NCBI GenBank assembly: GCA_017506865.1
Contig: JAFCMP010000001.1
Coordinates: forward strand, 186,001 to 250,000
Reading direction: 5' to 3'
From: Tribonema minus
Taxonomy: Eukaryota > Sar > Xanthophyceae > Tribonematales > Tribonemataceae
Length of the DNA stretch: 64,000 bases
In this document: piece by piece, positions 37,501 to 49,500 of the stretch
How the letters are laid out: every line of letters begins with the position of its first letter
Numbering within the stretch: position 1 is the first letter of the stretch
The notes under the pieces: generated by a model
Told to the model about the DNA's origin: nothing
Seen by the model: only the letters and a program-made list of their open reading frames with translations
The model's database searches: none
Translations under genes and position numbers: made by a program

Positions 37501-40500
37501 CAGCATTGTTTATCTCGTAAAACTCACCACATCCCTGCTTTACTGCAGTTATGCAATGTGAGTGTATGGTGCGCACACGGCGCATGTTGCGTTGCAGGCC
37601 TTGTTCGCAACCCCTCAGGGTCTGTTTGCCCAGCTATAGCCAAGAGAGGGTCAAGAGGCCCACTTGCTCGTGCAATCATCACCGTCCTTGAGTTCAATTA
37701 CAACTGCGTACTTCAAGAAGTCATTGACACAGCAATGCCCACTTGTGACCGTGACTGCCTATTCGCCGTAGGACCAAGTGGTCCACACGCAGACGATAGA
37801 GGGCCAGGAGGGGCTCTTTGCGCCCCTCGACTTTGAACTTGCCCCCCCCATACGCGCCGCCCTGGCGCGCACGCGCGGCGCGCACTTCCGCTTCTACAAG
37901 CACCAGGCCGTGGGCATCAACGCCGTGGTTGCGGGGCAGCACCTGGCCATCTCCACCGCGACCAGCAGCGGCAAGAGCGTGGTGTTCACGGTGCCCGTGC
38001 TGCAGGCGCTGCTGACGGGCGAGCCGAACGCGGTGGCGCTGTTTGTGTTCCCCACCAAGGCGCTGGCGCAGGACCAGGTGCGTGCGCGCGTCCGTGCGCC
38101 GACTGCAATATGCGGAACCCGACGATTGTGTGATTGGCGCAAGCGCTTGCTGACGTGCGGCATCGCAGAGTTGGCAGAGCGGTTACACCTCAACACTGGC
38201 ATCGCCTCCAACTGCGTGAACGGCAACGCGCCAGTTGCTTCCCACTGCTGTTACCGCTCTTTGTTGACGAATCTCAGTGTTGCAGCAGCGCCACTAAGCT
38301 CTTCGCTCCTGCTGTACGTCACCCCATGCATACATACCTCCCGCACGTGCAGCTGCGCTCAATGCGCGCGCTGCTGGCGGCGGACGACCACCTCAACGCT
38401 GCCATCACCTGCGGCTGCCTGGACGGCGACACGCCCTTTGCTGAGCGCTGCAACATCGCGGAGACCGCAGACATCATACTCACCAACCCCGACATGCTGC
38501 ACGCGTCGGTGCTGCCGGCGCACAAGCGCTGGGCGCGCCTGCTGGGGCGGCTGCGCTTTGTGGTGCTGGATGAGGCCCACGTGTACAGGTGACTGCTCAT
38601 GTGAACTGCTTCCGTGTACAGGTGACTGTTCACATGAGCTGCTCCCGTGTACAGGTGACTGTTCACTGTTCACACGCACTGCTCCCGTGTTCAGGTGACT
38701 GTTCACATGAACTGCTCACGTGGACAGGTGATTGTCCACGTGTACTGCTCCCGTGTACAGGTGACTGTTCACTTGTACTGCTGCTCACGAGTACAGGTGA
38801 CTGTTCACATGTGCTGCTCCCGTGTACTGGTGACTGTTCACATGAACTGCTTCCGTGTACAGGTGACTACAGATGCACATGTTGCTTGTCCGGCTTGATC
38901 AAGGGATAGTGCTGAGAACCTACTTGGCGCAAGTGTGGTAGTTTGAGGGGTTGAAGCGATGGGCAGGTATTAGATTCAACCGCGCCGACCGGTTCGCTGC
39001 TGCAGCGGTATGTATACCCCATGCCATCTCGTGATAGGGCAAGGATGTCGTATAAGCACAGCAAGTTACACTGGCATACTTCCATGCCCTACAAACGCCT
39101 GTCGTCCATCCGCCCAGCCTGCTCATCAATCTCTCTGATCACCCCTCCTGCCAGGGGCGTCTTCGACGCGCACGTGTCCATGGTGATGCTTCACCCTTTT
39201 TTACATGCAATCTACATCTCAGTATATATACTTGAATGCTTCTATACCTTACAGACCGCCTGTCGCCCCTCCATTCACCCTGCTGGTCGATATCTCTCCA
39301 ATCACTGCTGCTTCTGCCAGGGGCGTGTTTGGCGCGCACGTGTCCATGGTGATGCGGCGCCTGCTGCGCGTGTGCACGCTGTATGGCGACGGCGTGTCGC
39401 ACGCCGCCAAGCGCCAGCGCGCACGCCTGCCGCAGTTCATAACCTGCAGCGCCACCATGGCCAGCCCCAGGGAGCACTTCGGAGCGCTGCTGCCTTTGGA
39501 GAAGTGCCTCGGGGGCAGCACTCGGCTGTGCTGCGTGACGCAGGACACGTCACCGCAGGGCAGCAAGACGTGAGTGTCATATGTATAGCTGAAGCGCGCC
39601 TCATGTGTGTACGGGTAGACGTGACTCATGAGTATGGCTGCGCCACACACGCGCCTGATTCTCTGCATACTGAAGTATGTAAGGCCAACCCTGTCTGTGG
39701 CCTAGCGCTAGTGGCGCAAGCGGTGACGTGCGACCCTCGTCATGTATAGTTGCTGCACGCAAATTTCAGCGCCTCAGCTGTACAGTGCTTTAATTATGGC
39801 AGACAGTGTGCATTGCCGCATCTCACTCTTGTGGCACATGTTGACATAGGCTACCTTTGTATATCGATCAACATGGCTCATGTGAGGTTGTGTGGGGTGT
39901 GCACGTGACACGCCCACTGTGTTGTGTGTCCCGTGCTGCTCAGATTAGTGATGTGCACTGTGCCCCTATTGCTGTGTTCACTGCATGATGAACTTCAGAC
40001 ATCAAGCATCGACACAACACAAGGGACAACAAGCATCTGGCAAGGCACTCATGCGATCCGTGGTACGCTTCAACTTTGAGACGACACCGCTTCTCTGTTT
40101 GAAACGCTTGTGTCCAGGTTTGTCATATGGAACCCACCGATGTCGCTGCGTGCATTTGGCGGCGGCCCCGTAGACCTTGACCAGCTGCAGCAGCAGCAGA
40201 AGCTGGCAATACGCAAAGCCGTAGGAAGGAAGCGAAGGGGGGGCGGAGGCGGTGGGAGTTGGAGGGGAAGGTCTAGCAGCGCCAGCAACGGTGCGGCGGC
40301 GGCGGCCGGGGAGGGGCAGGCGGTGTCGGCGGCAGATGCGGCGGTTGCACGAAGGCCGGCGCGCCCCATAAACGCTAAGGACAATGTCTACAACAGGTGA
40401 GTGCGTGTACAAATATGGCCGGCGATGTTACAACTACAACTGTGACGTGTGTGTGTCTGTACAAAAGGATGCCATACGTTACACATACAACTCGGCATTG

Positions 40501-43500
40501 CCATGTTTGACAACGATTCGTCCATCAATGCATGCGGCAAAAGTCACAGGGCAACGCACATGCCAATCAAACGCTTCTGTTTGCCTTGTATGCACAGGCC
40601 TTTCTTGTTACAACTTCGTAGATGTGATCTGGGCTTGAAAGCAACTGCTGACATCAGTTCGCACCAGTATACCCACTGGTGCATGCCGTTGAAACGTGCA
40701 CGTGCATGATTCAAAGGCGCAACACATATATATGCAGCTTCAATGTGTCAAGGAGCCGGCAAGAGACAGGGGCTGGGTCATGGTCATCACGCGCCAACAC
40801 AACTGCCCCCTCTCTCGCAGGGAGTACAAGCGCTTGCTGGGCGGCTTTGATGAGCCGGAGGGCAGCGGCGACGGCGCCGCGCACGAGTGGGACACGCCGC
40901 TGCGCAGCTGCAGCAGCGCCAGCACACGGCGCAGCAGCAGCAGCACCAGCAGCAGCGCTCAGCACAGCAGCGCCGAGCGTGCCACCAGGGCTGCCGCCGC
41001 CATGTCGGACAGCGATATTGATGAGCGTCAGGAGCCAGCTGTGGCATCTGAGCCGCTGGCTATGACGGCAGCGGCGGCAGCGCTGACGGCGGATGTGGCA
41101 GCCGCGGCGGCCGCTGCATGCACAAGTCCCAGTGTAGTGGCGGCGTCACCTGATGGAGTGGATGATGGCGCTGCGGTCAGCGTTGCAGTTGATGACTCTT
41201 TTGCGGCACCGACAGAGTACACTGCGGGAGCCAGCGACGTCGCACAGCTGCAGGCCACCACGGCAGCGCTACTGGCCACTGGGATGGCGGCAGTCGAGCA
41301 GACCGCCCAAGCACAAGCCACGGCGGCGCCCGATGGCGTGGCCAATGGAACGACGCCAGCCAATCTCAGCGCCCAATCACAAGCCCCAGCCGCTGCTGCT
41401 GCCTCGGCCAATCCAACGGCGTCAGCGCAGCGCAGCGGCCAATCGCAAGCCACCGCCGCGGCAGCGACGGCCAATCAGACGGCTCCGGCAGTGGCGGACG
41501 AGGAGGAGCAGGAGCTGCGCCGGCGCAGCTCCATTGTGGAGACAGCGCGCGTGCTGAGCGCGCTGGTGAAGCAGCACGTGCGCACGCTGGCGTTCTGCCG
41601 CACGCGCAAGCTCACGGAGCTCGTGCTCAAGTACTGCACGGAGGACCTGGAGTGCAGCGCGCCGCACCTGGTGGAGGCCGTCAAGGGGTACAGGGGGGGG
41701 TACACCAAGGTCGGTGATGTTTTTCATGAGTTGTTGCAACTCGTTTGTTGAGAGGTGCATTGTGTACGGAAAGCCTGCGTGCATCAGTTGAAGAACTAGA
41801 TGCGTACGTCAAGGTCAGCGTCGGCGGTGTTGTTTATTGCTTTTTTATGAGTTGTTGAAGCGTGTCAGTTGAGAGGTGCCTGTACGCGGAAAGCCTGCGT
41901 GCATCAGTTGAAAAAGTAGCAGCATAGGTATCGTCACCCGACTGGGAGATGCTGTGCACCTGGACGAGAACCATCACGGCTGTCATGCCTCACCTTTGAC
42001 ACATCTGAGTTGGTGAACTTCAAATTCACTGTGAACATCATACCATGAGTGCCTTGAAGCATTTTGACCGGGCGCATCAGTTGCAGAAGCAGTGACATGC
42101 TGGACTCTACTAGTAGTAGCAGGACTTGCTTGGCACCTGGCCGAGAGCCGCCGGTGTGCAGGGAATATAACGCCGTTCTCGCAACACTCCTGAATGAGAG
42201 CCCTTCAATGTCGCTGTGACTTCCACGCCATGATTGTGCCTCAAACACCACTGCATTCAAGGCGATGGGTGCGAGCAAGTCAGCCAAGCTTCAGGCGCCT
42301 GCATTGCAGCATTGCACGTGACCCCACTTCTCTCAAGTAGTCCTTCTCCTCTCACCCCGCCCACTTTGGCAGGGGGATCGGCGAGAGATTGAGGGCAAGC
42401 TCTTCAGCGGCAAGCTGCTGGGCGTAACTGCCACCAGCGCACTTGAGCTTGGCATCGATCTCGGCGATCTGGACGTCACAATCCATCTCGGTAAGTTGTG
42501 CGCGCCTGCGCGTGACGCAGAAGTGGTTGAGGCATGGTCATACTTGGAAGTATGACTTACATATCGTGCCCCACCATCACAACGCATGCGAATGCGCCTT
42601 TTCCTAGCGGTTCTTTCGTCAATGCGCCACCAACAGTCTGTAAGTTTCTACACAGACTATGAGTGTGTACCGTGCTTGGCCCTCATGGCTTTTCTAGAAA
42701 GTGAAACGCGCACGTTACTTCAGCTCTTCACTGGCCATGAGCGTAATGCTATCTGACTGTGGCAGTGACAGCCTCAGAACATGAGCACCCAAAGCGCCTT
42801 TGTGAAGTTTATTTTCAAGGCAGGTGTGTACGGCCCTCTGCACTGAACTGCAGGATTGCTCTGCAATTAGTTACTGGTACGCTCCGTGTTTGCTTGCATG
42901 TCGCAGCGCATTGAGGTTGAATCATCTGTGACTTTGCATCATTCCTTGAAGTTCCAGGGTGCTTTTTTGATGAGCGGCTTGCGTATGCAACTGGACTGCG
43001 TTAGACATGACAGCCCCCTTTTTGTGCATTCACGACGATCTGCACTGACTTCGCGTGTGTGCTCTGGTCATGTGCGCCCCCTGTGCTGCTCACACGCAGC
43101 ATCATTGTCAATATCACTACGTACACTTCCTGAGGCAACATTGCAACATTGCGCCGGTCATCGGCTCTGTAAGCAAGCTGTGGCAGCAGCCGATTCGACT
43201 GCCGCTTATCATGTATCATCTTCCCAGGCTGAGTCCACACATGCACTCTATGCCACCAATGTTCCCGCTTAGCATACATACCAGCCCTGAGTGAGGGTTA
43301 GGGTTAGGGTTAGGGTTAGGGTTAGGGTTAGGGTTAGAGTACACACGCTCTCGCTGCTGCCCGATGCTGTCCATGTACCGCAAAACATGTACCTGAAACA
43401 CCCGAAAAGAATATGTACCTGAAAAACATGTCAAGTACCTGAGAAACTTGTACCCGAAAACATGCACCTGAAAAACATGTCAAGTACCTGAAAAACCTGT

Positions 43501-46500
43501 ACTCGAAAACCATGTATCTGAACAACATGTACCTCAAAAACCAGGCTATCCGGGATCGGTGAGCAGCCTGTGGCAGCAAGCGGGGCGCGCTGGCCGCGGC
43601 GGCCGCAACTCTCTGGCCATTCTCATCATGTTTGACTCGCCGCTCGATCAGTACCACGCCGCGCGGCCCGAGACGCTGCTGAAGCGTCCGCCAGAGGCAG
43701 CAGTGCTCGACGTGTCCAACGAGGTGGTCCTGCGGTCGCACCTGCTGTGCGCCGCCGCGGAGTGCCCCCTGGGCATACCCCAGGTGCGCAAGGGACTGTA
43801 TTCTTGACAATTGGTCAGTGCTGGAGCGCACCAAAGAGGTTGTTGTCAAGCGTATGTACCACTAGCGAAGCAGGTCATGAGCAGCATCTGGAGTCGACCA
43901 AACTGCATTGCACGACCAGAGTGCACTGCACCCTGCCTTGTGGTTGACCTCCATTTGGCGCAGCGGCCACTCAGATGCAGGCACTGACCCTCCCGCTTGC
44001 TGTGCATACCGTTGCAGTGGCCACTCAACAGAGGCACTCACCCTTTGCTTTTCACGCATCTTGTCAGCATGCTCTCCCATGTAACTGTCATGTAGCAACG
44101 CCCTGTCAGTTGGTATGTGAGAGCACATCGAGTCAGCTCAGGTGCTGGGCGATGCCACATATGCCACCTGGTTGAGCATCATCCATACGCTTATCCTTGC
44201 CCTCACACAAAGACCCTTTGCTTCGCTCTGTGCTTGTTTGGCTGTGTGTGGATGCGCCCCCTGACAGCTGGGCGACACTGTGAATGATGCCAACTTATTT
44301 GGCGGCATGGCTGCCGTGCAGGCCCTCATCTGCGACATGGCTCAGGTGTGTCAGGTGTTTGAGCATCATCATCACGATCATACCCGTGCTGCAGCATTGC
44401 TGCAGTGTGTGCCCTTGATCATGCCATGACATTCATCGTCGTGTCCGCCCATATAGCTTCAAGGAATGGATGCAATGCTGTTGGGTACATGTTGCAGGTT
44501 TCAGGTTGTATAGATATGTGCGCCCGTGTAGCTCGACCACTAGGCAATACAGATACTAGTAGATGTGAAGATTTGAGGTGAACTGTTGCTTACACTATTG
44601 AATCGCATGATGACGACGCTGTTGGGTTCTGTGCCGGTGTCATCGATAGATGCTCAACCTTGGCTCAGCGTTGGGAACACATAGAAGTATGGGTATTGCA
44701 GTGAACAGTTCACCAAAGTGGAAAGGTTGTTGTCTGCCATTCACAATTTTGCTCCTGCCCGGAGACACACACGTGGTGGCTTCGTAATCATTCATGCAGC
44801 CGTAGACTGCAAACATCAGCCTAAATGCATGTGCTCCCCTCTGCCCCCCCTCACAACCACGGTCAGGGGGACAGTCCGCAACTTTTGAAAGACACCAGTG
44901 GCAAGGGCTGGGTTGCCAACCTGGGCATCACGCGCAAGCCCTGGCAGAGCGTGAGTCTGCGCATGATCGACCCCATCGCGTTCAAGGTGGTGGACACCAG
45001 CCGCGACATGCAAGTCATCGACCAGATCGAGTACTCCAGGGCCTTCTTTGAGCTGTTTGCAGGTATGTGCTGCGAGTGTAAGCGCATGTTAAGGGCTGTC
45101 GGCATTGAGTTCATTGGTGCTGTTTGTGGTGCGTCAGCATACCATTGTATTTGTATGAGGTGCGAAATGCGGCTGCCTGAGTGTCATGTGCAATCGCTTC
45201 CATAACCGCTTCTGTATGAACGTCCCGTCATGGCAAAGCACCCTGGGACCTGTAGCTCTTTGCAGTACTCTTGTTCTGTGAAAGCGCCGACAAAGCTCCT
45301 GCATGCATGATGCCACTTTGGCTGCATCATAGCCAGCAGGCTAGATACCATGTTGTTCATCTATAGTGGTATCAGAAGTCAGATTTGGTACGGGTGAGAA
45401 TTGGTTGAACTCTCAAGAGGTCTCTTTGCATGCTGCTGTGTATGCATTTGCTACCATTGCCCCGTGACGTTTTGACCTGATTTGACTGGTCACACCTCGC
45501 TGACTCCTCACCTGTGCTGGCGCTTCATTGCTGCGTTGCGGCCGCTGTTGTCTTGCTGTGCAGGTGCAATCTACCTGCACCAGGTGAGCTTCTATGCGCA
45601 CTTGAATGTATGTCTTGACTGGGGCTAGCAAGGTCAAGGGAGGGAGTAGGGCTACAGTCCGGCTTTGACTTGAGGTTATCGTGAAGCTCGTGCCGGCGGT
45701 GAACTTTGCGCTGACGCATGCAGCCCTCAGGTTGATCAGCATGCATGCGGCGGCGAATGGAATCTGCTCATGCTAGCTTTGCTGTCGCAGCTAGGTACGC
45801 CATTGAAAATAAGCAGGAAGCCACTGCAATAATTCTGAAGTGTCCACCTGCAGGCCCTGGCTTCCGTACTGCTTCAAGAAGTAGGTTCCAGCTGCAGGCT
45901 GAGGCACTACTTACTTCATGCGCATTGCAAGTAGCACAACACTTCAAGGTAGTGTTATCTCAGAAAAATCTGTACCTGACTCGCATGTGCAAGTGCAGTG
46001 ACAGCAGTTTGTGATGACAAACCAGCAGCTTTGTGCCTCGCTGCCTCGTCAACTGCTCTGACCATCATCGGCGGGCTGAACTTCTGCCCATGCTGTTGCC
46101 GCTCTCATGTGGTGCACTCACTCCTCCTCATCTTGCTTGTTTGACAACAGGCGCAGCAATACCTGATCACAAAGATGGATCTGCAGGCCCACATAGCCCA
46201 TGCGCGACCAACCAAAGTCAACTACTTCACCTCCGGCCGCAACAGGACCGATATCAATGTCACCAAGGCAAGCAATAGCCCCTTACATGTAGTGTGAGGC
46301 GTGTCTGCATGGGAGGTGGACAATTTATGAAGATCCATGTGAATGGAATGCACAAGGTCTGCACTCTGCACTGGTGTATTCGTGTCCACTAATGCGGTGT
46401 GCTGGATACTCACAAGCAATTCCGTCGGCTAGGGTCTTCTTATGTGACCGAACCATATCCTGTTCGAACCGCATCCTGTTCAGCTGCAGCTAGATCTCCA

Positions 46501-49500
46501 TGGCACTTCAAGTCGCGTTCATCCACACGTGTCTGAACCAGGTGTGCGTTGCCGTTACCGTGATATAAACTCTTACATAGCTTCTCAAATGGTGAAGTCG
46601 CACTGCACTGGCGCCAAACATCATTAGCTGCAGCTGCCACCATCAAACACGGCTCATGTTTGAGGCTGCTTTTGGATACATGTAGGTAATTTGGACAGGC
46701 TCTTCTGTTTTTGAGGCCTGGCTAAGACCTGTGAGGAAAGGCCTCAGCAGAGCATGAATTAGTAGCAAGCACTTAAAGATTGCACGCAGCCGCGCCAACG
46801 TGCTCTGCCGATAGTTCTCACTTAAGTCCCATAAATCAATTGCAAGCATCCCAGTATATGATGCAGCTCAAATGCCAGCTTTCGCCTTCATTCCATAGAT
46901 TACACACGAATGCGAGTCATGACTTGTGAGTGCTCTGCTCTCTGTCCGCGTGAAATACAGGTCATTGAAATGTCCACCATCAACAGCGGCAACGGCAACT
47001 GCAACAACAATAGCAGCAGCAGCGGGGACGCCAGCGACTCTTATGTAACTGCCATCTGCACAGGTTGTGCAGACGTGGTTCACACCGTGTATGGCTACAT
47101 CAAGCAGTGGCTTGGCAATGGCAGGGTGAGTGCAATGCAATGCTTCATGAATGAAAACGAATGAAAGGATAGTAGAGCTATTTTTCGATCCGTCATGTAG
47201 TGATCGGCTGGAATGACTCGACTTTACGTCTGTGGTCGCCGCAGCTGATGACATTGGAGCTTGAAGGTGTGCACAAAACGTGCTGCAACAGTTAAATGTA
47301 CTGAGACTGACACCGGCAGAGCATGCTGTCTCATGATATCACAGTTTGTCAGTCCTGTTCACACCAGTAAGCATCAACTTGACACCCTGTAGCCTCTTGC
47401 TGTCTGACTCCCAGAGATGAGCCACAGCTAGAGGCAGAGCTTGCGACTTGCGATTTGCAACTGAATACTTGCAGAGAAGCCGCCTTTATTCAAGGTTGCG
47501 TAGAAACATAGCCGCTGCAGAGCCAGCGAGCTCCATGATGTGGATCATCATGCCTAAATCCTAACCCTAACCCTAACCCTAACCCTATGTGGATCGTCAT
47601 GCTTCATCAATGCACATGAAGGCCGCACACTTTTGCTCATGCCGTTGTTTTCTTGGGACTGTGCAAGCAGGCGTTTTGAAGCGTGCTCCTTGTGATCGCG
47701 AGTTCAATGCTGACTGCGTGGCTGATGTTGTCTGAGGTCTTGCAAAGCCCAATGGACCACCTGCTTGAGTGGATGGCCGCACAGGACTGTGATCGCACTG
47801 CTCAAGTTGATGTCGATCTCAAATGCAGGCGTTTGAAGTTGGCGAGTGCACGCTACCCCCTCTGGAGTACTCCACGCGCGCGTTCTGGATAGATGTGTGC
47901 CCCGCCCTGAAGCGCAAGCTGCAGGATGCTGGTCTGGACATCCAGGGCGGCATACACGCGGCAAACCACGCAGTAATGGTAAGCGTGACAGCACCTTTCC
48001 GGCTGCGGTTGAGTGAGTTGAGCTGAAGCTCATGGCAGCGTTAAAAAAAGCAGGATTGACCAAGCACCAAAAACTTACAACTCAGTAGTGTCTTCAGCAG
48101 TGTGTAGTCCCTGCATGGTCCCGTGCTGCCCTGCTCACACTGCAGCAGAAGGTTTCAAGTCGCTTGCATTCAGGGTCGCCAGTGCATGTCGAAGGAGAAA
48201 CGAGCAAAAGAAATGATGCACCTGTGTGGACACAATTAGGAACAGTGTCGCTGATGTTCACGTCTGCCTTCTGCTACGTACATTGGCGTGTCTCAAATGC
48301 AAGCCATTTGCAGTTGAGCACTTGCACTTACACAAGCAGGCACGTCACTTAAAGCAGTGCAGTAAATTGCGGTTCCAGCCACTTCGTTGCTCCTGCACAC
48401 CTGACAGGAGTGCAGGTTAACGCTGCTACTGCACTTGCTGAACAAATGTCGCTTGTCTGTGTGCCGGTTCTGTGTGCAGGCGGTGCTTCCTCTCTTCCTG
48501 CTCTTCGATGCAGGTAAAGTCCACCTGTGCATCAATGTATCAGTTCACAAGCACTGCTGAAGTGGCCGAGTAGCAAATATGTGCGTTACGTTGCGTAGTT
48601 GCTCATCATGCCAGCGAAATCACCACATGTTGCATGGCGCATGCCTCAAACACAGCCTGGGAGCACGTTTTTTTTGCCTCAATCGCTGGTCCAGGGCTTG
48701 ACAATGTGTGTAATGCTTAGAAAAACAGTATGCGCTGATAGGCCCTTTTCATGCTCATGTATGAAGTTTTCCGACCTGAGATGAAAGAAGTAAGACTTTA
48801 CGACGCTACAAACCATCATCTGCTGGCCAGCTTGCAAGTTCACTTCTACAAGCACATAGGCAGCGCATGCTTTGGAGTTCTCATGGCACGGTAAGAGTTA
48901 CTTATTGCTGATGCACCCACTCCGTGCAGTGTCACATGCGACACTGATGCAGAGCACTCATACGCCATGCAGATCCACTCTTGCAGCACATGCCGCATGA
49001 TGCTGCCTTACCAAAGCTAGCAACACACATGTTTCGTGTTCCGAGCCAGAGTTAGGGTTTGGTGATCGCCACTCGCTGACGCATCCACTCCACCCTCCAC
49101 CGCAGGCGACATTGACGTGGAGCACACGTACACAACGCAGATCCGGCCGCGCCCCGCGCGCCTCATGGTCTTCGACAAGCGCCCCGGTGGCGTGGGCGCG
49201 TGCGACGCCATCTACGCGCAGCGCGCCGCGATACTGAGCGCTGCCCTGGCGCTGCTGCGCGACTGCGCGTGCACGCGCGGCTGCCCCGCGTGCATCCACT
49301 CGTTCGGCTGCTCCAACTACAACGCGCTGCTGGACAAGACGGCGGCGCTGGTGCTGCTCGAGGGCATCGTGCAGGGGGTGCGGCGGGGGGAGGCCGGCGT
49401 GCTAGAGGCGGGGGGGGGGGCGAAGGGGGGGGAGGAGGAGTGGTTGGAGCAGCAGCGGCGCCATAACCTGGCGGTTGCCAGGGGCATGGACAGAGCCAGG

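Noticed and set aside
40740..41474. Long minus-strand frames opposite HRQ1 exon 9
   Set aside because: They are low-complexity mirrors of the Ala-rich insert; the plus frame joins in phase with flanking helicase exons.
43295..43337. Telomeric array as a sign of a chromosome end or misassembly
   Set aside because: It lies inside an intron of a gene whose exons continue in phase on both sides, so it is interstitial.
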